Below are positions 34,300 to 47,866 of a DNA stretch of 64,000 bases, piece by piece. Every line of letters starts with the position of its first letter. Position 1 is the stretch's first letter. The position numbers were made by a program, and so were the translations under genes. The DNA comes from Erinaceus europaeus (lineage: Eukaryota; Chordata; Mammalia; Eulipotyphla; Erinaceidae), in contig NC_080181.1 in assembly GCF_950295315.1 (NCBI RefSeq), positions 35,555,375 through 35,619,374 of the forward strand. Reading direction: 5' to 3'. The notes beneath the pieces were generated by a model. It was not told the origin of the DNA. It searched no databases and saw nothing but the letters and a program-made list of their open reading frames with translations.

Positions 34300-36927
34300 A
34301 AACATCCCTGGATTTACTTGATAAGGCGATATGACCTGCCGAGTTTTGGATCCTCATTTTCCTGAGTATCACTCCTGGAGACAGTGTCATGACACGACAC
34401 AAGGAGATCTCTGGTATCAGAGAGCGCCTGGAACAGCAGCTGGGGCTCTAGTGCCAGGGCAGGAGCAACTTCCCATCCACCCTCCACGGAGTCCACCTGC
34501 CTGCATTTTGGTCCTTTTCCCTCCAAAAAAGATTTTTCCCTTTTTTCACTGAGAAACAGGCAGCAGACTGGTTACCCAAGCAGGGGGAAAAAAAATAAAA
34601 AAGCCTTTTTTTTTTTTTTTTTTAACCGTACTGCATGACCATCTTCTGGGAAGTATAGGTTTTGAACCTGAAAACTCTGTCTGTCTGTCTGTGTCCTATT
34701 CCACAGAAAGAGCCACTAGCCCAGCCAGATGTCGTGCTCAGAATAGGGTGTTTTTGCCACTCATAGGCCTGCACAGTGCACTAGGGATTGGACAGCCTGA
34801 GACCCAAATGTTACATTGTAGATGGATTGTTTGCAGTTCTTGCTCCCCAGGACATTGGACAGTCTCAACTCCCCTACAGCCAGAAAAAAAGACTCTTGAC
34901 AGCCTTAGAGCAAATGGAGTGGCAGGGAGATGGGAGAGTGTTGCATGTGTGGGCTGCTCATGCCCAGGTGTCTGTGGGGGGCCATGGCAGAGGCTGTAAG
35001 GGGGCAAGGGGGCAGAAGGAGACTGGTTGAGAGGCAGACTGCAGGCAGGGGAGCCCCTGAGGGTTTGCAGTGCTGTGTGTGGGTGTGGTGGCAGGGGGTT
35101 AGGGCAGGTCCCCCTGCTGGATGGTGAGATGGCAGCTGGGCTGGCCCAGGTAACCCAGGGCTGAAGGGAAGCAGCAGGGTGGCAGGAAAGTAGCGCAGGG
35201 AGGCACACAGTAGATGTTAGTTGGGGAGCTGGGGAACAGGGGGCAAGGGGAAAGAGGGCATCCTTGAGCAAGTGTCTGGTCTAGAGAGTGGGGGGAGCTG
35301 GAGGCATGGAAGGTCCCAGGAATCAGGGACTGACAGGACCAGATACCTGCACCCACCCACTGGATAGAAGCTGCAGCAGCCAGAGCAGATGCCCAAAGTG
35401 AGTCCCTCTGAGGATGAGGAAGTTGAGGAGGAGGTGAAGGAAGAGGAGGAGGAGGAGGAGGAGGAGGAGGAGGAGGAGGGGAAGGAGGGCAGCTGTCAGT
35501 AGGCAATGGTATTAATAGAGGCCTCCACTATGGAGGCATGTGTCCAGGCAGTCACCCACCCAACCTCAGGGGCAGCTCAGGGCACCCAGGGACCTGGTGT
35601 GGGTATCTCTGGGGGGGGGGGACTGTCAGTCAGTCAGCAGGACTGTGTGTAAGTGCACATGGTGGGACAGGGGCCTGGCGGCCCTTGGCCCCCAGCCCTG
35701 GGCTGTCAGATGCCTGCCCCGTGGCCAGACACCCCCCACTCTGCCCATAGCCCCTAGGCCCGGCCCACCTGCTCCTGTTTTGGCCTTGGGCTCTGGCTCT
35801 GGTGGCTGGCCACCACCAGTTTTGGCCTGGGGCTCTGTGTCTGGTGGCTGGCCACCACCCCTCAGGTCAAGTTAAGGTTCGGGGTCATGGCTGCTGGTCC
35901 ACTGGATGGGCAGGGTCCCCGCTACCTAGTAACCGCAGGAGCCATCTGTGATGTCCTAGCCCCCGGCATTGTGTGCTGGCCACACTGGCACTGGGCAGCC
36001 CACCTGCCCTGCCACTAGGTCAGGCAGCAGCGCCCAGACGCCAGGGCCCTGGCACACAGGGACGGAAGGATAGGAAGACAGTGCTGACCGACGAGGGACC
36101 TCAGGGCTGGCAGCCAAGAGAAGAAAGAAGGAGGTGTACCCGGGATCCAGGGAGCCCAGGCCAGAGCTGCCTGCATGCCTGCCTGCCTTCCTGGATGTCT
36201 GTATGCTGCCTATGTCCAGGTAGGTTTCTCAGGTCCCCTCCACTCCTGTCCTCTCCTGTCCTCTCCTCTCCTCTCCATCCTTTCCCCTCTCCGCTCCTCT
36301 GCACCTTGCTTCTCTCCTCTTGTCTGTCCTCTCTTCCGGGTGCCCTGCTCACCAGCTCCAGCACTCGTGAAGGTTCTCCAGTGACCGCTGCTTGCAACCC
36401 CTTCCACCCCCTCCCTTCCCTGATGTGACCCAGCTCACAGGGTCACCGGCTCACCCCACCCACACCCACACCCGCCAACACATTCCCTGGTTCAGCCCCA
36501 CTGCCCTATTCAGCCGAACTGGCTCCTTTGCAACCTACCTGTGCAGCGTTGATTGTCTTCATCATTCAAGGAGAGACCTCCTTTTGTACTTAGCTTGGTT
36601 GACTGGTGGATGGATGGATGATGGATGGATGGATGGATGGATGGATGGACACGTCAATGGATTGGTATTGTACAGGCAAAGCACCATCTATAGGGGTAGC
36701 TGAGACCGCTGGTTTCAGAGCTCTAGTCTGCTGTCAAATGTAAAGCATTAATTTATCAATAACAAAATTGAATAAGTACATAAATAAATAAATAAATAAA
36801 TAAATGAATAAACTGGGTTAAAACATACATGGCGTCTTTGCCTTTCTGAATATGGTTGCTGTGAGGATCTTAACAAGGAAAGCAGTGTCCTGAGTAGCCC
36901 CTTGAAATAGTGGAATATTTCATTTTC

Positions 36928-37181
36928 CTTTCTTTTTCTTTTTCTTTTTCTTCTTTTACTTTCTATGTTCTTGATTATTTATTGGAATAAATGGTCAGGA
37001 GTTGAGAGGGAATGGAGGCACAGAGAGTTTGAGACACAGAGAGACACCTGCAGCACTTCTGCACCACTTGTAAAGATTTCCACCGGCAGTTGGGGACCAG
37101 GGTCTTGAAGCCCAGTCCTCCTGCACTGTCACCTGAGTGCTTACCTGGGTGTGGCACCACCTGGTACCCTTGATGGGACAC
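36928..37181 (-). mobile_element. SINE-2, unit 11
   Basis: Right flank has A at marker 3282. Confidence 0.75.
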
Positions 37182-37313
37182 TTTTTTTTAGCAATAGAAA
37201 GAAATTCTCGTGGCAAGGTAATAAATAAATGAAGAAATAAATAAAAGTGCATTGACATTAACTCAGTGGAAACACACAGGGACATATACATGTCTGCTAC
37301 CTGTATTACTAAT

Positions 37314-37685
37314 TCATTTATTTATTGATTGCCTCAAGTGCTTATTGCCACAGCTCAGTGCCTGCGCCACCAATAATCCACAGCTCCTGCACTCCATATG
37401 TTCCCCTTTCGCTGCCCTTGTTGCTTGGTCACTGTGGTGGTGGTTATTGTTGTTGTTGTTGTTGTTGTTGTTGCTGTTGTTACTGACCTTGCATCTGACA
37501 GAGAAAAAAGGAGAGAGGAGGGGAAATACAGAGTGGGGGGAGAAAGATAGAGCCCCTAAACACCTGCTTCACCCCCTTAAGGCGACTTCCCTGCAGGTGG
37601 GGGTCTGGGGGCCAGACCCCAGATCCTCCCACCTGTCCCCTCTTTTCGCGAGCGCCACAAGCCCTTAACCCTCTGACACACCGCC
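37314..37685 (-). mobile_element. SINE-1, unit 12
   Basis: T at 26 and G at 268. Confidence 0.75.
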
Positions 37686-40323
37686 AAACATCCCTGGATT
37701 TACTTGATAAGGCGATATGACCTGCCGAGTTTTGGATCCTCATTTTCCTGAGTATCACTCCTGGAGACAGTGTCATGACACGACACAAGGAGATCTCTGG
37801 TATCAGAGAGCGCCTGGAACAGCAGCTGGGGCTCTAGTGCCAGGGCAGGAGCAACTTCCCATCCACCCTCCACGGAGTCCACCTGCCTGCATTTTGGTCC
37901 TTTTCCCTCCAAAAAAGATTTTTCCCTTTTTTCACTGAGAAACAGGCAGCAGACTGGTTACCCAAGCAGGGGGAAAAAAAATAAAAAAGCCTTTTTTTTT
38001 TTTTTTTTTAACCGTACTGCATGACCATCTTCTGGGAAGTATAGGTTTTGAACCTGAAAACTCTGTCTGTCTGTCTGTGTCCTAGTCCACAGAAAGAGCC
38101 ACTAGCCCAGCCAGATGTCGTGCTCAGAATAGGGTGTTTTTGCCACTCATAGGCCTGCACAGTGCACTAGGGATTGGACAGCCTGAGACCCAAATGTTAC
38201 ATTGTAGATGGATTGTTTGCAGTTCTTGCTCCCCAGGACATTGGACAGTCTCAACTCCCCTACAGCCAGAAAAAAAGACTCTTGACAGCCTTAGAGCAAA
38301 TGGAGTGGCAGGGAGATGGGAGAGTGTTGCATGTGTGGGCTGCTCATGCCCAGGTGTCTGTGGGGGGCCATGGCAGAGGCTGTAAGGGGGCAAGGGGGCA
38401 GAAGGAGACTGGTTGAGAGGCAGACTGCAGGCAGGGGAGCCCCTGAGGGTTTGCAGTGCTGTGTGTGGGTGTGGTGGCAGGGGGTTAGGGCAGGTCCCCC
38501 TGCTGGATGGTGAGATGGCAGCTGGGCTGGCCCAGGTAACCCAGGGCTGAAGGGAAGCAGCAGGGTGGCAGGAAAGTAGCGCAGGGAGGCACACAGTAGA
38601 TGTTAGTTGGGGAGCTGGGGAACAGGGGGCAAGGGGAAAGAGGGCATCCTTGAGGAAGTGTCTGGTCTAGAGAGTGGGGGGAGCTGGAGGCATGGAAGGT
38701 CCCAGGAATCAGGGACTGACAGGACCAGATACCTGCACCCACCCACTGGATAGAAGCTGCAGCAGCCAGAGCAGATGCCCAAAGTGAGTCCCTCTGAGGA
38801 TGAGGAAGTTGAGGAGGAGGTGAAGGAAGAGGAGGAGGAGGAGGAGGAGGAGGAGGAGGAGGAGGAGGAGGAGGAGGGGAAGGAGGGCAGCTGTCAGTAG
38901 GCAATGGTATTAATAGAGGCCTCCACTATGGAGGCATGTGTCCAGGCAGTCACCCACCCAACCTCAGGGGCAGCTCAGGGCACCCAGGGACCTGGTGTGG
39001 GTATCTCTGGGGGGGGGGGGGACTGTCAGTCAGTCAGCAGGACTGTGTGTAAGTGCACATGGTGGGACAGGGGCCTGGCGGCCCTTGGCCCCCAGCCCTG
39101 GGCTGTCAGATGCCTGCCCCGTGGCCAGACACCCCCCACTCTGCCCATAGCCCCTAGGCCCGGCCCACCTGCTCCTGTTTTGGCCTTGGGCTCTGGCTCT
39201 GGTGGCTGGCCACCACCAGTTTTGGCCTGGGGCTCTGTGTCTGGTGGCTGGCCACCACCCCTCAGGTCAAGTTAAGGTTCGGGGTCATGGCTGCTGGTCC
39301 ACTGGATGGGCAGGGTCCCCGCTACCTAGCAACCGCAGGAGCCATCTGTGATGTCCTAGCCCCCGGCATTGTGTGCTGGCCACACCGGCACTGGGCAGCC
39401 CACCTGCCCTGCCACTAGGTCAGGCAGCAGCGCCCAGACGCCAGGGCCCTGGCACACAGGGACAGAAGGATAGGAAGACAGTGCTGACCGACGAGGGACC
39501 TCAGGGCTGGCAGCCAAGAGAAGAAAGAAGGAGGTGTACCCGGGATCCAGGGAGCCCAGGCCAGAGCTGCCTGCATGCCTGCCTGCCTTCCTGGATGTCT
39601 GTATGCTGCCTATGTCCAGGTAGGTTTCTCAGGTCCCCTCCACTCCTGTCCTCTCCTGTCCTCTCCTCTCCTCTCCATCCTTTCCCCTCTCCGCTCCTCT
39701 GCACCTTGCTTCTCTCCTCTTGTCTGTCCTCTCTTCCGGGTGCCCTGCTCACCAGCTCCAGCACTCGTGAAGGTTCTCCAGTGACCGCTGCTTGCAACCC
39801 CTTCCACCCCCTCCCTTCCCTGATGTGACCCAGCTCACAGGGTCACCGGCTCACCCCACCCACACCCACACCCGCCAACACATTCCCTGGTTCAGCCCCA
39901 CTGCCCTATTCAGCCGAACTGGCTCCTTTGCAACCTACCTGTGCAGCGTTGATTGTCTTCATCATTCAAGGAGAGACCTCCTTTTGTACTTAGCTTGGTT
40001 GACTGGTGGATGGATGGATGATGGATGGATGGATGGATGGATGGATGGATGGACACGTCAATGGATTGGTATTGTACAGGCAAAGCACCATCTATAGGGG
40101 TAGCTGAGACCGCTGGTTTCAGAGCTCTAGTCTGCTGTCAAATGTAAAGCATTAATTTATCAATAACAAAATTGAATAAGTACATAAATAAATAAATAAA
40201 TATAAAAACTGGGTTAAAACATACATGGCGTCTTTGCCTTTCTGAATATGGTTGCTGTGAGGATCTTAACAAGGAAAGCAGTGTCCTGAGTAGCCCCTTG
40301 AAATAGTGGAATATTTCATTTTC

Positions 40324-40577
40324 CTTTCTTTTTCTTTTTCTTTTTCTTCTTTTACTTTCTATGTTCTTGATTATTTATTGGAATAAATGGTCAGGAGTTG
40401 AGAGGGAATGGAGGCACAGAGAGTTTGAGACACAGAGAGACACCTGCAGCACTTCTGCACCACTTGTAAAGATTTCCACCGGCAGTTGGGGACCAGGGTC
40501 TTGAAGCCCAGTCCTCCTGCACTGTCACCTGAGTGCTTACCTGGGTGTGGCACCACCTGGTACCCTTGATGGGACAC
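40324..40577 (-). mobile_element. SINE-2, unit 12
   Basis: Right flank has G at marker 3282. Confidence 0.75.
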
Positions 40578-40709
40578 TTTTTTTTAGCAATGGAAAGAAA
40601 TTCTCGTGGCAAGGTAATAAATAAATGAAGAAATAAATAAAAGTGCATTGACATTAACTCAGTGGAAACACACAGGGACATATACATGTCTGCTACCTGT
40701 ATTACTAAT

Positions 40710-41075
40710 TCATTTATTTATTGATTGCCTCAAGGGCTTATTGCCACAGCTCAGTGCCTGCGCCACCAATAATCCACAGCTCCTGCACTCCATATGTTCC
40801 CCTTTCGCTGCCCTTGTTGCTTGGTCACTGTGGTGGTGGTTATTGTTGTTGTTGTTGTTGTTGCTGTTGTTACTGACCTTGCATCTGACAGAGAAAAAAG
40901 GAGAGAGGAGGGGAAATACAGAGTGGGGGGAGAAAGATAGAGCCCCTAAACACCTGCTTCACCCCCTTAAGGCGACTTCCCTGCAGGTGGGGGTCTGGGG
41001 GCCAGACCCCAGATCCTCCCACCTGTCCCCTCTTTTCGCGAGCGCCACAAGCCCTTAACCCTCTGACACACCGCC
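40710..41075 (-). mobile_element. SINE-1, unit 13
   Basis: G at 26; 366 bp instead of 372 because the TTG tract has lost two repeats. Confidence 0.75.
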
Positions 41076-43706
41076 AAACATCCCTGGATTTACTTGATAA
41101 GGCGATATGACCTGCCGAGTTTTGGATCCTCATTTTCCTGAGTATCACTCCTGGAGACAGTGTCATGACACGACACAAGGAGATCTCTGGTATCAGAGAG
41201 CGCCTGGAACAGCAGCTGGGGCTCTAGTGCCAGGGCAGGAGCAACTTCCCATCCACCCTCCACGGAGTCCACCTGCCTGCATTTTGGTCCTTTTCCCTCC
41301 AAAAAAGATTTTTCCCTTTTTTCACTGAGAAACAGGCAGCAGACTGGTTACCCAAGCAGGGGGAAAAAAAATAAAAAAGCCTTTTTTTTTTTTTTTTTTT
41401 TAACCGTACTGCATGACCATCTTCTGGGAAGTATAGGTTTTGAACCTGAAAACTCTGTCTGTCTGTCTGTGTCCTAGTCCACAGAAAGAGCCACTAGCCC
41501 AGCCAGATGTCGTGCTCAGAATAGGGTGTTTTTGCCACTCATAGGCCTGCACAGTGCACTAGGGATTGGACAGCCTGAGACCCAAATGTTACATTGTAGA
41601 TGGATTGTTTGCAGTTCTTGCTCCCCAGGACATTGGACAGTCTCAACTCCCCTACAGCCAGAAAAAAAGACTCTTGACAGCCTTAGAGCAAATGGAGTGG
41701 CAGGGAGATGGGAGAGTGTTGCATGTGTGGGCTGCTCATGCCCAGGTGTCTGTGGGGGGCCATGGCAGAGGCTGTAAGGGGGCAAGGGGGCAGAAGGAGA
41801 CTGGTTGAGAGGCAGACTGCAGGCAGGGGAGCCCCTGAGGGTTTGCAGTGCTGTGTGTGGGTGTGGTGGCAGGGGGTTAGGGCAGGTCCCCCTGCTGGAT
41901 GGTGAGATGGCAGCTGGGCTGGCCCAGGTAACCCAGGGCTGAAGGGAAGCAGCAGGGTGGCAGGAAAGTAGCGCAGGGAGGCACACAGTAGATGTTAGTT
42001 GGGGAGCTGGGGAACAGGGGGCAAGGGGAAAGAGGGCATCCTTGAGGAAGTGTCTGGTCTAGAGAGTGGGGGGAGCTGGAGGCATGGAAGGTCCCAGGAA
42101 TCAGGGACTGACAGGACCAGATACCTGCACCCACCCACTGGATAGAAGCTGCAGCAGCCAGAGCAGATGCCCAAAGTGAGTCCCTCTGAGGATGAGGAAG
42201 TTGAGGAGGAGGTGAAGGAAGAGGAGGAGGAGGAGGAGGAGGAGGAGGAGGAGGAGGGGAAGGAGGGCAGCTGTCAGTAGGCAATGGTATTAATAGAGGC
42301 CTCCACTATGGAGGCATGTGTCCAGGCAGTCACCCACCCAACCTCAGGGGCAGCTCAGGGCACCCAGGGACCTGGTGTGGGTATCTCTGGGGGGGGGGGG
42401 ACTGTCAGTCAGTCAGCAGGACTGTGTGTAAGTGCACATGGTGGGACAGGGGCCTGGCGGCCCTTGGCCCCCAGCCCTGGGCTGTCAGATGCCTGCCCCG
42501 TGGCCAGACACCCCCCACTCTGCCCATAGCCCCTAGGCCCGGCCCACCTGCTCCTGTTTTGGCCTTGGGCTCTGGCTCTGGTGGCTGGCCACCACCAGTT
42601 TTGGCCTGGGGCTCTGTGTCTGGTGGCTGGCCACCACCCCTCAGGTCAAGTTAAGGTTCGGGGTCATGGCTGCTGGTCCACTGGATGGGCAGGGTCCCCG
42701 CTACCTAGTAACCGCAGGAGCCATCTGTGATGTCCTAGCCCCCGGCATTGTGTGCTGGCCACACTGGCACTGGGCAGCCCACCTGCCCTGCCACTAGGTC
42801 AGGCAGCAGCGCCCAGACGCCAGGGCCCTGGCACACAGGGACGGAAGGATAGGAAGACAGTGCTGACCGACGAGGGACCTCAGGGCTGGCAGCCAAGAGA
42901 AGAAAGAAGGAGGTGTACCCGGGATCCAGGGAGCCCAGGCCAGAGCTGCCTGCATGCCTGCCTGCCTTCCTGGATGTCTGTATGCTGCCTATGTCCAGGT
43001 AGGTTTCTCAGGTCCCCTCCACTCCTGTCCTCTCCTGTCCTCTCCTCTCCTCTCCATCCTTTCCCCTCTCCGCTCCTCTGCACCTTGCTTCTCTCCTCTT
43101 GTCTGTCCTCTCTTCCGGGTGCCCTGCTCACCAGCTCCAGCACTCGTGAAGGTTCTCCAGTGACCGCTGCTTGCAACCCCTTCCACCCCCTCCCTTCCCT
43201 GATGTGACCCAGCTCACAGGGTCACCGGCTCACCCCACCCACACCCACACCCGCCAACACATTCCCTGGTTCAGCCCCACTGCCCTATTCAGCCGAACTG
43301 GCTCCTTTGCAACCTACCTGTGCAGCGCTGATTGTCTTCATCATTCAAGGAGAGACCTCCTTTTGTACTTAGCTTGGTTGACTGGTGGATGGATGGATGA
43401 TGGATGGATGGATGGATGGATGGATGGACACGTCAATGGATTGGTATTGTACAGGCAAAGCACCATCTATAGGGGTAGCTGAGACCGCTGGTTTCAGAGC
43501 TCTAGTCTGCTGTCAAATGTAAAGCATTAATTTATCAATAACAAAATTGAATAAGTACATAAATAAATAAATAAATAAATAAATGAATAAACTGGGTTAA
43601 AACATACATGGCGTCTTTGCCTTTCTGAATATGGTTGCTGTGAGGATCTTAACAAGGAAAGCAGTGTCCTGAGTAGCCCCTTGAAATAGTGGAATATTTC
43701 ATTTTC

Positions 43707-43960
43707 CTTTCTTTTTCTTTTTCTTTTTCTTCTTTTACTTTCTATGTTCTTGATTATTTATTGGAATAAATGGTCAGGAGTTGAGAGGGAATGGAGGCAC
43801 AGAGAGTTTGAGACACAGAGAGACACCTGCAGCACTTCTGCACCACTTGTAAAGATTTCCACCGGCAGTTGGGGACCAGGGTCTTGAAGCCCAGTCCTCC
43901 TGCACTGTCACCTGAGTGCTTACCTGGGTGTGGCACCACCTGGTACCCTTGATGGGACAC
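43707..43960 (-). mobile_element. SINE-2, unit 13
   Basis: Right flank has A at marker 3282 and, further right near 44083, a private C. Confidence 0.75.
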
Positions 43961-44092
43961 TTTTTTTTAGCAATAGAAAGAAATTCTCGTGGCAAGGTAA
44001 TAAATAAATGAAGAAATAAATAAAAGTGCATTGACATTAACTCAGTGGAAACACACAGGGACATATACATGTCTGCTACCTGCATTACTAAT

Positions 44093-44463
44093 TCATTTAT
44101 TTATTGATTGCCTCAAGTGCTTATTGCCACAGCTCAGTGCCTGCGCCACCAATAATCCACAGCTCCTGCACTCCATATGTTCCCCTTTCGCTGCCCTTGT
44201 TGCTTGGTCACTGTGGTGGTGGTTATTGTTGTTGTTGTTGTTGTTGTTGTTGCTGTTGTTACTGACCTTGCATCTGACAGAGAAAAAAGGAGAGAGGAGG
44301 GGAAATACAGATTGGGGGCGAAAGATAGAGCCCCTAAACACCTGCTTCACCCCCTTAAGGCGACTTCCCTGCAGGTGGGGGTCTGGGGGCCAGACCCCAG
44401 ATCCTCCCACCTGTCCCCTCTTTTCGCGAGCGCCACAAGCCCTTAACCCTCTGACACACCGCC
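44093..44463 (-). mobile_element. SINE-1, unit 14
   Basis: T at 26; one base shorter, with the GATTGGGGGCGAAAG variant of the purine stretch. Confidence 0.75.
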
Positions 44464-47108
44464 AAACATCCCTGGATTTACTTGATAAGGCGATATGACC
44501 TGCCGAGTTTTGGATCCTCATTTTCCTGAGTATCACTCCTGGAGACAGTGTCATGACACGACACAAGGAGATCTCTGGTATCAGAGAGCGCCTGGAACAG
44601 CAGCTGGGGCTCTAGTGCCAGGGCAGGAGCAACTTCCCATCCACCCTCCACGGAGTCCACCTGCCTGCATTTTGGTCCTTTTCCCTCCAAAAAAGATTTT
44701 TCCCTTTTTTCACTGAGAAACAGGCAGCAGACTGGTTACCCAAGCAGGGGGAAAAAAAATAAAAAAGCCTTTTTTTTTTTTTTTTTTAACCGTACTGCAT
44801 GACCATCTTCTGGGAAGTATAGGTTTTGAACCTGAAAACTCTGTCTGTCTGTCTGTGTCCTAGTCCACAGAAAGAGCCACTAGCCCAGCCAGATGTCGTG
44901 CTCAGAATAGGGTGTTTTTGCCACTCATAGGCCTGCACAGTGCACTAGGGATTGGACAGCCTGAGACCCAAATGTTACATTGTAGATGGATTGTTTGCAG
45001 TTCTTGCTCCCCAGGACATTGGACAGTCTCAACTCCCCTACAGCCAGAAAAAAAGACTCTTGACAGCCTTAGAGCAAATGGAGTGGCAGGGAGATGGGAG
45101 AGTGTTGCATGTGTGGGCTGCTCATGCCCAGGTGTCTGTGGGGGGCCATGGCAGAGGCTGTAAGGGGGCAAGGGGGCAGAAGGAGACTGGTTGAGAGGCA
45201 GACTGCAGGCAGGGGAGCCCCTGAGGGTTTGCAGTGCTGTGTGTGGGTGTGGTGGCAGGGGGTTAGGGCAGGTCCCCCTGCTGGATGGTGAGATGGCAGC
45301 TGGGCTGGCCCAGGTAACCCAGGGCTGAAGGGAAGCAGCAGGGTGGCAGGAAAGTAGCGCAGGGAGGCACACAGTAGATGTTAGTTGGGGAGCTGGGGAA
45401 CAGGGGGCAAGGGGAAAGAGGGCATCCTTGAGGAAGTGTCTGGTCTAGAGAGTGGGGGGAGCTGGAGGCATGGAAGGTCCCAGGAATCAGGGACTGACAG
45501 GACCAGATACCTGCACCCACCCACTGGATAGAAGCTGCAGCAGCCAGAGCAGATGCCCAAAGTGAGTCCCTCTGAGGATGAGGAAGTTGAGGAGGAGGTG
45601 AAGGAAGAGGAGGAGGAGGAGGAGGAGGAGGAGGAGGAGGAGGAGGAGGAGGAGGGGAAGGAGGGCAGCTGTCAGTAGGCAATGGTATTAATAGAGGCCT
45701 CCACTATGGAGGCATGTGTCCAGGCAGTCACCCACCCAACCTCAGGGGCAGCTCAGGGCACCCAGGGACCTGGTGTGGGTATCTCTGGGGGGGGGGGGAC
45801 TGTCAGTCAGTCAGCAGGACTGTGTGTAAGTGCACATGGTGGGACAGGGGCCTGGCGGCCCTTGGCCCCCAGCCCTGGGCTGTCAGATGCCTGCCCCGTG
45901 GCCAGACACCCCCCACTCTGCCCATAGCCCCTAGGCCCGGCCCACCTGCTCCTGTTTTGGCCTTGGGCTCTGGCTCTGGTGGCTGGCCACCACCAGTTTT
46001 GGCCTGGGGCTCTGTGTCTGGTGGCTGGCCACCACCCCTCAGGTCAAGTTAAGGTTCGGGGTCATGGCTGCTGGTCCACTGGATGGGCAGGGTCCCCGCT
46101 ACCTAGCAACCGCAGGAGCCATCTGTGATGTTCTAGCCCCCGGCATTGTGTGCTGGCCACACCGGCACTGGGCAGCCCACCTGCCCTGCCACTAGGTCAG
46201 GCAGCAGCGCCCAGACGCCAGGGCCCTGGCACACAGGGACGGAAGGATAGGAAGACAGTGCTGACCGACGAGGGACCTCAGGGCTGGCAGCCAAGAGAAG
46301 AAAGAAGGAGGTGTACCCGGGATCCAGGGAGCCCAGGCCAGAGCTGCCTGCATGCCTGCCTGCCTTCCTGGATGTCTGTATGCTGCCTATGTCCAGGTAG
46401 GTTTCTCAGGTCCCCTCCACTCCTGTCCTCTCCTGTCCTCTCCTCTCCTCTCCATCCTTTCCCCTCTCCGCTCCTCTGCACCTTGCTTCTCTCCTCTTGT
46501 CTGTCCTCTCTTCCGGGTGCCCTGCTCACCAGCTCCAGCACTCGTGAAGGTTCTCCAGTGACCGCTGCTTGCAACCCCTTCCACCCCCTCCCTTCCCTGA
46601 TGTGACCCAGCTCACAGGGTCACCGGCTCACCCCACCCACACCCACACCCGCCAACACATTCCCTGGTTCAGCCCCACTGCCCTATTCAGCCGAACTGGC
46701 TCCTTTGCAACCTACCTGTGCAGCGTTGATTGTCTTCATCATTCAAGGAGAGACCTCCTTTTGTACTTAGCTTGGTTGACTGGTGGATGGATGGATGATG
46801 GATGGATGGATGGATGGATGGATGGATGGATGGATGGACACGTCAATGGATTGGTATTGTACAGGCAAAGCACCATCTATAGGGGTAGCTGAGACCGCTG
46901 GTTTCAGAGCTCTAGTCTGCTGTCAAATGTAAAGCATTAATTTATCAATAACAAAATTGAATAAGTACATAAATAAATAAATAAATATAAAAACTGGGTT
47001 AAAACATACATGGCGTCTTTGCCTTTCTGAATATGGTTGCTGTGAGGATCTTAACAAGGAAAGCAGTGTCCTGAGTAGCCCCTTGAAATAGTGGAATATT
47101 TCATTTTC

Positions 47109-47362
47109 CTTTCTTTTTCTTTTTCTTTTTCTTCTTTTACTTTCTATGTTCTTGATTATTTATTGGAATAAATGGTCAGGAGTTGAGAGGGAATGGAGGC
47201 ACAGAGAGTTTGAGACACAGAGAGACACCTGCAGCACTTCTGCACCACTTGTAAAGATTTCCACCGGCAGTTGGGGACCAGGGTCTTGAAGCCCAGTCCT
47301 CCTGCACTGTCACCTGAGTGCTTACCTGGGTGTGGCACCACCTGGTACCCTTGATGGGACAC
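47109..47362 (-). mobile_element. SINE-2, unit 14
   Basis: Right flank has G at marker 3282, the state of dimer member 1. Confidence 0.75.
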
Positions 47363-47494
47363 TTTTTTTTAGCAATGGAAAGAAATTCTCGTGGCAAGGT
47401 AATAAATAAATGAAGAAATAAATAAAAGTGCATTGACATTAACTCAGTGGAAACACACAGGGACATATACATGTCTGCTACCTGTATTACTAAT

Positions 47495-47866
47495 TCATTT
47501 ATTTATTGATTGCCTCAAGGGCTTATTGCCACAGCTCAGTGCCTGCGCCACCAATAATCCACAGCTCCTGCACTCCATATGTTCCCCTTTCGCTGCCCTT
47601 GTTGCTTGGTCACTGTGGTGGTGGTTATTGTTGTTGTTGTTGTTGTTGTTGTTGCTGTTGTTACTGACCTTGCATCTGACAGAGAAAAAAGGAGAGAGGA
47701 GGGGAAATACAGAGTGGGGGGAGAAAGATAGAGCCCCTAAACACCTGCTTCACCCCCTTAAGGCGACTTCCCTGCAGGTGGGGGTCTGGGGGCCAGACCC
47801 CAGATCCTCCCACCTGTCCCCTCTTTTCGCGAGCGCCACAAGCCCTTAACCCTCTGACACACCGCC
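47495..47866 (-). mobile_element. SINE-1, unit 15
   Basis: G at 26; the dimer-specific T (marker 390) lies just outside the element head. Confidence 0.75.

Larger units (their letters stand above)
33928..37313 (+). repeat. Macrosatellite unit 11 (3,386 bp)
   Basis: Markers: 26 T; 268 G; 777 T; trio TTG; GAATAAAC-type tail; 3282 A; T-run 18; (GAG)12; G-run 11; (GGAT)6. A private C at 35269 removes a stop codon on the minus strand and lengthens one reading frame from 156 to 177 codons in this copy only. Confidence 0.97.
37314..40709 (+). repeat. Macrosatellite unit 12 (3,396 bp)
   Basis: Markers: 26 T; 268 G; 777 G; trio CCA; ATAAAAAC-type tail; 3282 G; T-run 18; (GAG)16; G-run 13; (GGAT)7. 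This has the full profile of the first dimer member except the GATTGGGGGCGAAAG change and T at 2033. Confidence 0.97.
40710..44092 (+). repeat. Macrosatellite unit 13 (3,383 bp)
   Basis: Markers: 26 G; 268 G; 777 G; trio TTG; GAATAAAC-type tail; 3282 A; T-run 20; (GAG)12; G-run 12; (GGAT)6. The TTG tract in SINE-1 is two repeats (6 bp) shorter than in all other units. A private C is seen at 43328. Confidence 0.97.
44093..47494 (+). repeat. Macrosatellite unit 14 (3,402 bp), dimer member 1
   Basis: Markers: 26 T; 268 G; 777 G; trio CCG, the only copy with this combination; ATAAAAAC-type tail; 3282 G; T-run 18; (GAG)16; G-run 12; (GGAT)9. It also carries the GATTGGGGGCGAAAG change in SINE-1 and T at 2033, shared only with units 16 and 18. 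Confidence 0.97.
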